From Vibrio mangrovi (lineage in GTDB: Bacteria; Pseudomonadota; Gammaproteobacteria; Enterobacterales; Vibrionaceae): DNA of 64,000 nucleotides. The stretch covers positions 1,364,001 to 1,428,000 of the forward strand of contig NZ_AP024883.1 in NCBI RefSeq assembly GCF_024346955.1, given 5' to 3'. Numbering within the stretch: position 1 is the stretch's first letter; every line of letters starts with the position of its first letter. Both the position numbers and the translations under genes were made by a program. Below, piece after piece: positions 1 to 7,689 of the stretch. The notes beneath the pieces are model-generated. The model had not been told where the DNA came from and did no database searches. It worked only from the letters and a program-made list of their open reading frames with translations.

Positions 1-2
1 TC

Positions 3-482
3 GGGGCACTTGATGGTTTTGTCCGGGCTGGTGGTGGAAAGTTGCACCATGTGAAGCCTCACGGCGCTTTGTATAACATGGCAGCGAAAGATGAACAGCT
101 GGCTCAGGCGATTGCACAGGCAGTGAAAGATACCGATCCGACGCTGGTGCTATATGGTTTATCGGGTAGTGCGTTGACTATCGCCGGAGAGAATGCCGGT
201 CTGAACGTCGCCAATGAAGTATTTGCTGATCGCACCTATCAACCGGACGGAACGTTGACTCCCCGTTCCAGACCTGATGCTCTGATCCATTCCGATGAAG
301 TAGCGTTGAATCAGGTTATCGGTATGATCCGGGAAGGTAAGGTGAGGGCAACGAATGGTCAGTGGGCTGATATTCGTGCCGACACCATATGTATTCATGG
401 CGATGGTTCACATGCACTTGAGTTTGCCCGGAAAATAGCTCAGATGCTGACACAGCAGCACATCTCCATTCAAGCGGGGTGA
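3..482 (+). CDS. pxpA: 5-oxoprolinase subunit A (LamB/YcsF family), 5' end missing
   Basis: The reading frame is open from base 3 and continues from outside the window, so only about the C-terminal 160 residues are present; the full family is about 245-250 residues. The stretch with VKPHGALYN, followed by a region ending in IHGDGSHAL, is typical of the LamB/YcsF family. PxpA works with PxpB and PxpC to open 5-oxoproline (pyroglutamate) to L-glutamate at the cost of ATP, in the cytoplasm. The TTG at 42 is an internal Leu codon rather than a start, because the conserved sequence runs through it. It ends about 30 bases from the 3' end of the convergent alr gene. The glutamate-forming reaction fits the neighbouring D-glutamate genes, though no shared transcription is implied. 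Confidence 0.85.
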   Translation, partial: GALDGFVRAGGGKLHHVKPHGALYNMAAKDEQLAQAIAQAVKDTDPTLVLYGLSGSALTIAGENAGLNVANEVFADRTYQPDGTLTPRSRPDALIHSDEVALNQVIGMIREGKVRATNGQWADIRADTICIHGDGSHALEFARKIAQMLTQQHISIQAG

Positions 483-513
483 ACTCACCGCTCCTTTTTA
501 TTCAGACTTTCTC

Positions 514-1596
514 TTATTCATTAAGATACGTTCTGACTACACGCCGGGTTAACTGAATGACCAGCTCATATGGGATTGTACCGATTGATTTGGCAACCTG
601 CTCCACCGGTAGGTTTTTGCCCCAGAATTCGACCCGGTCGCCGACCTGATCCGTTGCATCCGGTCCTAAATCGACGGTAATCATATCCATAGATATCCGG
701 CCCGAGATAGGTACAAGACGCCCGTTAATATAAACAGGCGTACCATTGGGAGCCGATCTTGGATAACCATCTCCATATCCCATGGCAACTACGCCAATGC
801 TGGTGTTCCGATCGGATGTCCAGTTTTCTCCATAACCGACCGGCTGATTTGCCTGATGCTGACGGACAGCAATCAGTTTTGACTGCAATGTCATTGCCGG
901 TATCAGGTTGTGCTGTTGACCGGTTTCGTTGATATTGGGAGAAATTCCATACAGAGCAATTCCGGCCCGGACCGCGTCAAAGTAAGATGCGTCCCAGTAC
1001 AGAATCCCGGCTGAGTTTGCCAGTGTTTTCATTCCTTGGTAAATCTGTGTCTGGGATTGAAAACGTTCGAGTTGTGCCTGTGTGGAAGGTGAATCCGGAT
1101 CATCGGCACAACTGAAATGACTGATAAAGCCTACATCACCTGCAATTTTGTGGCTCTGTTCCAGCCGGGTAACATAAGTGTTCACTTCACCGGCCTGAAC
1201 CCCCAGACGATGCATTCCTGTATCCAGTTTGAGCCAGACCGATACTTTCTGAGGTAGCGCCGTCTGTTCAAAGTCTTTCAGTTGTTCAATACAATGAATG
1301 GTGGTGTGAAAATTGTGCTGCGCTGCGAGCTGAAGGTCTTCCGGGCAGAAACATCCCTCCAACAGGAGAATCGGTTGGGAGATGCCGGCTTCACGTAATT
1401 CAAGAGCTTCTTCTATACGGGACACAGCGAACATATCCGCCTGCGCCAGCGCTCGTGCGACTTTGACGGCATTATGCCCGTAAGCATCGCCTTTTATCAC
1501 TGCGATCAGCTGTTTTTCACTACCGCAGCGAGCTTTCAATGAGGTGTAATTATTCCTTAATGCATTTAAATCAATAACCGCTTCAGCAGTAATCAT
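514..1596 (-). CDS. alr: Alanine racemase
   Basis: A 360-residue PLP enzyme that interconverts L- and D-alanine, giving D-Ala for peptidoglycan or allowing D-Ala to be used. The PLP lysine is K35 in the AVIKGDAYGHN segment, and the second-half motif GYGDGYPR and the later GRISMDM segment are those of fold-III alanine racemases. No signal peptide is seen, so this is the cytoplasmic Alr type, not the periplasmic broad-spectrum BsrV type of vibrios. An AGGAAC ribosome site lies about 8 bases upstream of the ATG. It is convergent with pxpA and faces away from the dgcN operon. K36 of the usual KANAYGHG is replaced, giving KGDAYGHN; this is a minor variation and key residues remain. Confidence 0.93.
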   Translation of the reverse strand: MITAEAVIDLNALRNNYTSLKARCGSEKQLIAVIKGDAYGHNAVKVARALAQADMFAVSRIEEALELREAGISQPILLLEGCFCPEDLQLAAQHNFHTTIHCIEQLKDFEQTALPQKVSVWLKLDTGMHRLGVQAGEVNTYVTRLEQSHKIAGDVGFISHFSCADDPDSPSTQAQLERFQSQTQIYQGMKTLANSAGILYWDASYFDAVRAGIALYGISPNINETGQQHNLIPAMTLQSKLIAVRQHQANQPVGYGENWTSDRNTSIGVVAMGYGDGYPRSAPNGTPVYINGRLVPISGRISMDMITVDLGPDATDQVGDRVEFWGKNLPVEQVAKSIGTIPYELVIQLTRRVVRTYLNE

Positions 1597-1949
1597 AATC
1601 GTTCCTGATTTTGGGCAATAATATAGGTCATCTGCAACTTCCTGTGATGGAGGTGCATGTCACCTGATAACAATGAATGTAAATTGTTAAACAAGGTGAA
1701 TATCGAAGTGGGTGTGGCTTGTTGTGACCAATTCCCTTTAGCTTTAACAATATACAGATAGCAATATACAGGCCAGTGCTTTTCTCGCCGGAGAAGTTTT
1801 CTGACCGGATACTGACTTGTGAACATCACCCTCAGATACTGTGATTCTGGGAAATGCTGTGAATAATGCAGATGATTACGCTGTATTTTATTTTGTACTG
1901 GTTTGTATTCATTTGTTAGTTTTAAATCCCGTTGATTTTTATTGCTCAA
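1593..1949 (-). CDS. Doubtful hypothetical ORF upstream of alr
   Basis: A 118-codon frame whose TGA overlaps the alr ATG (ATGA), which would allow translational coupling. The residue composition is polar and basic and I recognise no domain. Against it being a gene, its only start is a TTG without a ribosome site, and the frame runs upstream a further 14 or so codons to a stop without a better start. It may be a decayed gene, an unannotated short protein or chance. If it is not translated, the 1597-2509 gap is about 900 bases of mostly regulatory DNA. Confidence 0.2.
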   Translation of the reverse strand: MSNKNQRDLKLTNEYKPVQNKIQRNHLHYSQHFPESQYLRVMFTSQYPVRKLLRREKHWPVYCYLYIVKAKGNWSQQATPTSIFTLFNNLHSLLSGDMHLHHRKLQMTYIIAQNQERL

Positions 1950-2042
1950 ATAACTATTTTCTTCATCAAATACACTGCCGGTATGATTTTGTTACGTAAA
2001 AAAGATGTTGTTCAGAAAAAGAAAATTCGCGATTAAAGCACC

Positions 2043-2238
2043 AATAGTGTGCATTTTGCACCATGGTTGTACGTTTGTGTTCCTGAGGTCTGAAGATATA
2101 TACATACATTACTACATTTTTAGTGATTAACATCACATTTTTGTGATGTGGTAGCTATATAAGCAGATCAGTCTGAATCACTGATAAATGATGTATTTCG
2201 TGAAATTATATAAATTCAAAAAAATAGTGTGCACCATG
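2043..2238. repeat. Repeated AATAGTGT...GCACCATG motif, possible operator pair
   Basis: AATAGTGTGCA occurs at 2043-2053 and again at 2223-2233, and GCACCATG occurs at 2058-2065 and 2231-2238. In the first copy the halves are separated so that GTGCA-TTT-TGCAC forms an inverted repeat; in the second they are fused into GTGCACCATG. A weaker CAGTGTGCG lies at 2252-2260. Copies are 180 bases apart, in the AT-rich region in front of the dgcN operon. Two copies of a partly palindromic word are what a LysR- or GntR-type regulator site would look like, but no regulator gene is adjacent. Confidence 0.4.
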
Positions 2239-2322
2239 CTTTTTTCTGAATCAGTGTGCGAGTCTGGAATAAGAAACTAAAAATTTCTATTGATCTGGGG
2301 TTTTCTATAAATAAGTAAAAAT

Positions 2323-2352
2323 TTGCCGTTATGAATTTTTATTCGATAAAAT
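2323..2352 (+). promoter_or_regulatory. Predicted promoter of the dgcN-dgcA-dat operon
   Basis: TTGCCG at 2323-2328 and TAAAAT at 2347-2352 are separated by 18 bases and resemble sigma-70 -35 and -10 boxes. The first ARG box lies in the spacer between them. Transcription would start near 2359, leaving a leader of about 150 bases before the dgcN ATG. Prediction by eye. Confidence 0.4.
2330..2347. promoter_or_regulatory. ARG box 1 (ArgR operator), predicted
   Basis: TGAATTTTTATTCG at 2332-2345 matches the ArgR half-site consensus TGAAT-4 A/T-ATTCA at all but the last base. It sits between the proposed -35 and -10, the usual place for an ArgR repressor site. Confidence 0.55.
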
Positions 2353-2359
2353 CACCATT

Positions 2360-2377
2360 TGTGAATTTTTATTCATG
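2360..2377. promoter_or_regulatory. ARG box 2 (ArgR operator), predicted
   Basis: TGAATTTTTATTCA at 2362-2375 is a perfect ArgR core palindrome. Its centre is exactly 30 bases from that of box 1; paired ARG boxes in E. coli usually sit about 21 bases apart, so the spacing is unusual. It would cover the proposed transcription start. Confidence 0.6.
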
Positions 2378-2509
2378 CATTCTGCTCAAAAATGACTTCA
2401 TTTCTAGTTTCCATTCCCTCAGGTTGTCATGTATTTTGCTCTGTAACCGATGATTGACCCAAAATGAACATTTTTACATTCACTCTTATTTGGATGGAGT
2501 TATAACGAG

Positions 2510-3517
2510 ATGGAACTGAAGAAACCGTATTTATTGTTTTTAGGTGATGCTGCGGATGCATTAGCCGCTAAGGTTGCTCAGGGAATAAAAACATGGCGGC
2601 CGGAGTATTGTGTAGGACAGTTTCGTTTAGAGAACTGCAATGCCGATTGTGGCTTGAGTGATATGACGATTCAGGAAGCGGTTGCAGCCGGAGCGAAGAC
2701 GCTGGTGATTGGTGTTGCAAACCGGGGAGGCATTATTTCTGACGAGTGGATCAATATCTTAGTTGAAGCGCTGGAAGCGGGGATGGATCTGGCTTCCGGT
2801 TTACATAATAAGCTGACAGATATTCCGGCGCTGGTTGAGTGTGCGGAAAAAAATGGTCGTTCTCTGTTCGATGTCCGCTATCCGACTCAGGCTTACCCGG
2901 TTGCCAATGGTAAGAAACGGGCTGGTAAGCGTTTACTGACGGTCGGAACAGACTGTTCTGTAGGGAAAATGTACACTTCTCTGGCTATTGAAAAAGAAAT
3001 GCATGCGCGGGGAATAGATGCTGACTTCCGGGCAACCGGGCAAACCGGTATTCTGATTTCTGGCAATGGTGTGAGTGCTGACTGTGTTGTTGCCGATTTC
3101 ATTTCCGGAGCTATTGAAACAATTTCTCCTGAGAATAAACCTGATCACTGGGATGTTATTGAAGGTCAGGGTTCGTTATTCCATGCCTCTTTTGCTGGGG
3201 TGACAACCGGATTGATTCACGGTTCTCAGGCGGATGCTCTGGTCCTCTGTCATGAGCCAACGCGTCAGCATATGCGTGGCTTGCCGGAATATGCGTTACC
3301 GGAAATTGATGTATGTATGGAAACGAATCTGGCTACGGCCCGTTTAACGAATCCGGATGTGCAGTTTGTCGGCGTTTCAGTTAACACATCAGCATTGGAT
3401 GAAGATGCAGCAATGTCTTATATGGCCCGGCTTGAAGAACAGATCGGATTGCCGGTTATCGATCCTTTCCGTCAGGGTGTCGGACGTATTGTTGATCGTC
3501 TGGCGGCGTTGTCATGA
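2510..3517 (+). CDS. dgcN: DUF1611 family D-glutamate N-acetyltransferase (DgcN-like)
   Basis: A 335-residue protein of the DUF1611 family. A Rossmann-like N-terminal half is followed by a P-loop-like segment, GTDCSVGKM, near residue 147 and a C-terminal half with an IEGQGSL segment. Members of this family next to a dipeptide-epimerase-type enolase protein have been described in marine proteobacteria as DgcN, which transfers acetyl from acetyl-CoA to D-glutamate. The next gene overlaps it by four bases (ATGA) and encodes the expected partner DgcA, which is the main reason for preferring this role over older 'unknown NTPase' labels. The ATG at 2510 follows a GGAG about 13 bases upstream, a rather long spacing. 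Likely regulated by ArgR (see the two boxes upstream). The assignment rests on family and context, not on seen catalytic residues. Confidence 0.78.
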   Translation: MELKKPYLLFLGDAADALAAKVAQGIKTWRPEYCVGQFRLENCNADCGLSDMTIQEAVAAGAKTLVIGVANRGGIISDEWINILVEALEAGMDLASGLHNKLTDIPALVECAEKNGRSLFDVRYPTQAYPVANGKKRAGKRLLTVGTDCSVGKMYTSLAIEKEMHARGIDADFRATGQTGILISGNGVSADCVVADFISGAIETISPENKPDHWDVIEGQGSLFHASFAGVTTGLIHGSQADALVLCHEPTRQHMRGLPEYALPEIDVCMETNLATARLTNPDVQFVGVSVNTSALDEDAAMSYMARLEEQIGLPVIDPFRQGVGRIVDRLAALS

Positions 3518-4488
3518 ATATTCGTCTTTACAGAAAAATCTGGCCGATCCGGGGAAGTTTTACCATTTCTCGTGGCAGTAAAACTTCTGCTGAAACGATT
3601 ATTGTTGAGATTGAAAAAAACGGGGTTATCGGGCGGGGTGAATGTGTGCCCTATGCCCGTTACGGTGAATCTATTGAGCATGTGGCGGCACAGATTCAGG
3701 GGATTTTCCCTGAGATAAAATGTGGGATAAACCGTCAGCAGTTGCAGCCATTGTTACCGGCAGGAGCTGCCCGTAATGCGGTCGATTGTGCCATGTGGGA
3801 TCTGGAATGTAAGCTTAGTAAACAAACGATCTGGTCACAGTTACAAATGTCACCTGCCGGGTTGACTACTGCTTATACCTTATCTCTGGATAAACCTCAC
3901 AAAATGGAAGAAGCGGCCGTCGCAAATGCTTTCCGCCCGTTACTGAAGTTGAAACTGGGAGGTCCGGAAGATCTGGAACGTGTTCGTGCTGTCCGCCGTG
4001 GTGCGCCGCAGGCAACCATTATTCTGGATGCCAATGAAGCCTGGGATGTGGAAACATATAACGCGTTGATTCCTGAACTGGAAAAGCTGGAGGTTGCCAT
4101 GATTGAACAGCCTTTCCATGCGGACGACGATGCGGTGTTAGAAGGGCTGGCCCGGCCGATTCCGATTTGTGCCGATGAGTCATGTCATGACCGGAGTAGT
4201 CTGAGCAAAGTTATCGGACGCTACGATATGATTAATATTAAGACCGACAAAACCGGTGGTCTGACCGAAGCTCTGGCTTTAAAACAGGAAGCTCAGGATG
4301 CGGGTTTACGCATTATGGTCGGCTGTATGCTCTCTTCTTCGCTGAGTATGGCTCCTGCATTTGTTGTGGCACAAGGGGTTGAAGTTGTTGACTTAGACGG
4401 CCCGCTGCTGCTGAGTCAGGATATTGAACACGGATTTGAATTCGAAAAAAATCAAATGTTGCCTTTTGGTTCAGAATTATGGGGATAA
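3514..4488 (+). CDS. dgcA: Enolase-superfamily N-acetyl-glutamate racemase / dipeptide epimerase (DgcA-like)
   Basis: A 324-residue member of the muconate-lactonizing subgroup of the enolase superfamily. An N-terminal capping domain is followed by a TIM-barrel-type domain with KLKLGG (the KxK acid/base pair), metal ligands in LDANEAW, EQP and ADES, and a later lysine in INIKTDK. This layout is shared by L-Ala-D/L-Glu dipeptide epimerases and by DgcA, which converts N-acetyl-D-glutamate to N-acetyl-L-glutamate. Being translationally coupled to dgcN favours the DgcA role; a dipeptide epimerase acting on murein peptides is the alternative and would also fit a D-glutamate salvage locus. All expected catalytic residues appear present. 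Confidence 0.78.
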   Translation: MNIRLYRKIWPIRGSFTISRGSKTSAETIIVEIEKNGVIGRGECVPYARYGESIEHVAAQIQGIFPEIKCGINRQQLQPLLPAGAARNAVDCAMWDLECKLSKQTIWSQLQMSPAGLTTAYTLSLDKPHKMEEAAVANAFRPLLKLKLGGPEDLERVRAVRRGAPQATIILDANEAWDVETYNALIPELEKLEVAMIEQPFHADDDAVLEGLARPIPICADESCHDRSSLSKVIGRYDMINIKTDKTGGLTEALALKQEAQDAGLRIMVGCMLSSSLSMAPAFVVAQGVEVVDLDGPLLLSQDIEHGFEFEKNQMLPFGSELWG

Positions 4489-4499
4489 AAGGAAAAGTT

Positions 4500-5354
4500 A
4501 TGGAACGGATTGTTTATGTCAATGGGGCGTATGTTCCTGAATCTGAGGCCAAAGTGTCTGTCTTTGACCGGGGTTTTCTGTTTGCCGATGCTGTTTATGA
4601 AGTCACATCGGTACTAGACGGCCGGCTGATTGATAATGCTGGTCATATTGCCCGGTTAGAGCGTTCCTGCCGTGAGCTGGAAATTAAAATGCCGGTTACT
4701 GCTGAAGAACTGACCTCAATTCAGCTGGCTCTGATTGAAAAAAATAAGCTGGTTGAAGGCGGAGTTTATCTGCAATTGACCCGGGGAAACGAAGGTGATC
4801 GTGATTTTTCTTACGGTGATGCGATTGAGCCGACACTAGTACTGTTTACCCAGGCTAAAAAACTGATCGATAGCCCGAAAGTACAAAGCGGCATTAAAGT
4901 GATTTCATTTGATGATATTCGCTGGAGACGCCGGGATATTAAAACGACCAGTCTGTTGCCTGCGTGTCTGGCAAAACATGCTGCCCATGCTGCCGGAGCT
5001 GACGATGTGTGGTTGCTGGAAAATGGTTACGTCACTGAAGGTGGTTCCAGTAACGCTTATATCATTACTCAGGAAGGAACATTGGTCACCCGGCCGCTCA
5101 GTAATGATATTCTGCATGGTATTACCCGGGCTGCGTTGATGAAACTGGCGCAGGAGACCGGGCTGAAGATCGAGGAACGCCTGTTTACGCTTGAAGAAGC
5201 CATGCAGGCCAAAGAAGCATTTATCAGTTCGGCAACAACATTTGTCTGGCCGGTTGTTGCCATTGATGACCAGCCGATAGGTAATGGTCAGCCGGGACCG
5301 ATGGCACTGAAGTTAAGAGATATCTATATTCAGACCGCAAAAGCGTGTGCCTGA
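4500..5354 (+). CDS. dat: D-amino-acid transaminase (D-alanine aminotransferase)
   Basis: A 284-residue fold-IV PLP aminotransferase, the usual length for D-alanine aminotransferases. The N-terminal VFDRGFLFADAVYE motif, the PLP lysine in DIKTTSLLP and the glutamate in VTEGGSSNAY are diagnostic. It moves the amino group of D-amino acids to 2-oxoglutarate, forming D-glutamate, or works in reverse. An in-frame ATG at 4479 overlaps dgcA, but 4500 is preferred because AAAAGGA lies about 7 bases before it and the family begins there. As the third gene of the operon it would feed D-glutamate into DgcN, or draw on D-alanine made by Alr. A branched-chain aminotransferase or ADC lyase role is less likely given the motifs. 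Confidence 0.85.
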   Translation: MERIVYVNGAYVPESEAKVSVFDRGFLFADAVYEVTSVLDGRLIDNAGHIARLERSCRELEIKMPVTAEELTSIQLALIEKNKLVEGGVYLQLTRGNEGDRDFSYGDAIEPTLVLFTQAKKLIDSPKVQSGIKVISFDDIRWRRRDIKTTSLLPACLAKHAAHAAGADDVWLLENGYVTEGGSSNAYIITQEGTLVTRPLSNDILHGITRAALMKLAQETGLKIEERLFTLEEAMQAKEAFISSATTFVWPVVAIDDQPIGNGQPGPMALKLRDIYIQTAKACA

Positions 5355-5377
5355 TTCTGGATGTGATTCTCTCCGAT

Positions 5378-5405
5378 AACCCAATCATTTTGATTGGGTT
5401 TTTTT
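5378..5405 (+). terminator. Rho-independent terminator after dat
   Basis: A perfect 10-bp stem, AACCCAATCA/TGATTGGGTT, with a TTT loop is followed by a T run. It closes the dgcN-dgcA-dat operon. Confidence 0.85.
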
Positions 5406-5557
5406 ATTTTCTACTGCGTGATTAGTTGGTTAGAACTTAATAAACAGGCTGTGAACACCAGTTATCGATAATATTCATTTTATAGCATGTTATTTATCAA
5501 ATGATATGTTAGTCTGTCAGACCTATTTCGCTTGTTTGCATATGCTAAGGAAGCCTT

Positions 5558-6187
5558 ATGCCGTTTCATCAGTGGATCATGTTTTTGATGGTTGTTGCTG
5601 CGTTGATTGCGCTTCCCGGGCCGTCATCTCTGTTATGTATGACTCATGGTGCCCGCTACGGTAGTAAAAAAGCGCTTGCTGCAATTGTTGGCGGATGTAT
5701 GGCTGCATTAACTTTGATGGGACTTTCCGTACTAGGTGTCGGGGCGATACTACAGGCATCCACGACATTGTTTCTGGTTCTGAAGTTAGCCGGAGCTGCT
5801 TATCTGATCTATCTGGGAATTTCGGCATGGCGATCAGCGCCTGTTCAACTGGAGGTTCCGGATGAGTGTGTGGAGACTCGGTTTTTCTCTGTCTGGCAAG
5901 GAATGAAGGCTGGTTACATGGTTGGAATTGGTAATCCGAAAGACCTGCTGTTTTTCGGCGCATTATTTCCCCAGTTTATTGATACGACATCAGCCGTTGT
6001 TCCGCAGCTATCGATCCTGGCTGCGACTTGGCTGGTGCTGGATTTTAGTCTGATGTTTGCCTACGCGGTTGCAGGGAAAAGTATTGCCCGTTTTCTGTCT
6101 CGTCTGGGGGGCGGAAAGTTGTTTAACCGTTTGTCAGGTAGTGCTTTTATTCTGTCAGGCGGAGCGGTGGCAATGGCCAGTCGCTGA
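5558..6187 (+). CDS. LysE/RhtB family amino-acid exporter
   Basis: A 209-residue inner membrane protein with about six hydrophobic segments and the N-terminal ALPGPSSLL motif typical of the LysE/RhtB family, which exports amino acids (homoserine, threonine, lysine, leucine or others) using the proton gradient. Family length is about 205-210. The GNPKDLLFFGALFPQF segment is also typical of the family. It is separated from dat by a terminator and so is probably its own transcription unit. AAGG lies about 7 bases before the ATG. The exported substrate cannot be told from sequence; a link to the neighbouring D-amino-acid genes is possible but unproven. Confidence 0.85.
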   Translation: MPFHQWIMFLMVVAALIALPGPSSLLCMTHGARYGSKKALAAIVGGCMAALTLMGLSVLGVGAILQASTTLFLVLKLAGAAYLIYLGISAWRSAPVQLEVPDECVETRFFSVWQGMKAGYMVGIGNPKDLLFFGALFPQFIDTTSAVVPQLSILAATWLVLDFSLMFAYAVAGKSIARFLSRLGGGKLFNRLSGSAFILSGGAVAMASR

Positions 6188-6380
6188 TTCAGTGAGTGGC
6201 TTGCTCATGATCGCTAGTCCTTAATTGATAGATTAATCATATTAATTACTTCAATTGAGTAAAAATCATTCCTCATTAACCACTCTTTAACCCTTGAAAT
6301 GCCTAGAATACGGTCAATCCTCTGTCATTTTGTGACGGTATGATTTGTGTTGGCTGACAATACGCCTCACCAAAGTTACA

Positions 6381-6405
6381 TTTACGAACATTTACAGCAC
6401 TTTAC
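6381..6405 (-). promoter_or_regulatory. Three phased CpxR half-sites upstream of the efflux operon
   Basis: TTTAC occurs at 6381-6385, 6391-6395 and 6401-6405, each separated by exactly five bases. On the minus strand this is GTAAA-N5-GTAAA-N5-GTAAA, and GTAAA-N5-GTAAA is the CpxR box. The surrounding bases also repeat with a 10-base period (6378-6417). The site is about 130 bases upstream of the first efflux gene. In V. cholerae, Cpx control of RND pumps is known, which supports the reading. Confidence 0.6.
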
Positions 6406-6537
6406 GCCACTTTGTTTGTAAAAAAATTTTCGTTATGTAACTGTAAGCACAATGCTGAAACCGCACACGGAACAATAAATGAAGTTCTGGAGTTCGATGA
6501 CTTCAGAACCAGTAGCATAGTTTTAGGAGAGTAATGC

Positions 6538-7686
6538 ATGACGAAAATCGTCCCCTTTTATCGCCAGTCATTGGTTGCACTTGGGTTGGCGTTGGCTCTG
6601 GCCGGATGTCAGCCAGATGCCACAGAATCTGCAGCCAGTCAGCAGCCACAGGCTGTTGCAGTGGATGCTGTTGCGATCCAGTATCATTCGGTTGAGCTGA
6701 CAACCAGGCTTCCCGGGCGTACCAGTGCCTATCGGGTTGCGGAAGTCAGACCTCAGGTGGCTGGAATTATAACCAAACGGTTGTTTGTTGAAGGCAGCAC
6801 CGTTAAGAAAGGTGAAGTGCTGTATCAGATTGATCCTGCCACTTATGAAGCGACGCTGGACAGTGCGAAAGCCAGCCTTGCCTCGGCACAAGCTACATTA
6901 GAAAAAGCTAAACTCCAGGCTGATCGTTATCAGGAACTGGTGAAAAGCCGTGCAATCAGTGAACAGGACTATGAAGATTCACGCGCTACTTACCGTGAAG
7001 CTCTGGCTGCGGTGATGTCCGCTGAGGCTTCGGTAAAATCTGCCCAGATTAATCTGGACTATACCCAGATTAAAGCTCCGATTTCCGGACGAATTGGTAA
7101 ATCGAGTGTTACGGAAGGCGCATTGGTCACTGCCAATCAGACCGATTATCTGGCCACCATTCAGCAACTTGATCCTTTATATGTCGATCTGTCTCAGTCC
7201 AGTAGTGAGTTGTTGAAACTGAGAAAGCAGGCTGCGAACAGTGAGCAGAAACTCAGTGGTATCAAGCTGAGTCTGGATGACGGAACAAAGATTGAACAGG
7301 AAGCCACCTTACAGTTTGCGGATGTGACCGTAAATGAAAATACCGGAACGGTAAACCTGCGGGCATTGTTGCCCAACCCGGATCAGATGCTGTTACCGGG
7401 ACTTTATGTCAGAGCTGATGTCCCGACTGAATATCGTGAGCAGGCGCTTTTAGTCCCACTGACGGCAGTTACCCGGGATTCGCAGGGGCAAGCCCACATA
7501 ATGGTAATTAATGCTGAAAATAAGGTAGAAGACCGAATCATTGTGACAAACCGGATTATTGGTTCTCAGTGGTTGGTTGACTCTGGTCTGAAAGTCGGGG
7601 AAAAGGTCGTTGTCAGTGGATTACAAAAGATTCGGACAGGTAGTCTGGTGACGGCAAATATGACAGAGACAGCGCAGGGGCAATAA
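6538..7686 (+). CDS. RND efflux periplasmic adaptor (AcrA-like membrane fusion lipoprotein)
   Basis: A 382-residue membrane fusion protein with a lipoprotein signal (lipobox LAGC, Cys24), so anchored to the inner membrane and facing the periplasm. It has the AcrA/MexA order: membrane-proximal and barrel-sandwich segments, a long Ala/Glu-rich alpha hairpin at about residues 98-165, then the second half of the lipoyl domain (DYTQIKAPISGRIG) and a beta-barrel. It links the downstream RND pump to the outer membrane channel. TTAGGAG lies just upstream of the ATG. First gene of a three-gene operon with only three bases to the next. AcrA, VexB and VmeA type proteins are the closest families; the exact orthologue is not decided here. 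Confidence 0.92.
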   Translation: MTKIVPFYRQSLVALGLALALAGCQPDATESAASQQPQAVAVDAVAIQYHSVELTTRLPGRTSAYRVAEVRPQVAGIITKRLFVEGSTVKKGEVLYQIDPATYEATLDSAKASLASAQATLEKAKLQADRYQELVKSRAISEQDYEDSRATYREALAAVMSAEASVKSAQINLDYTQIKAPISGRIGKSSVTEGALVTANQTDYLATIQQLDPLYVDLSQSSSELLKLRKQAANSEQKLSGIKLSLDDGTKIEQEATLQFADVTVNENTGTVNLRALLPNPDQMLLPGLYVRADVPTEYREQALLVPLTAVTRDSQGQAHIMVINAENKVEDRIIVTNRIIGSQWLVDSGLKVGEKVVVSGLQKIRTGSLVTANMTETAQGQ

Positions 7687-7689
7687 TAT

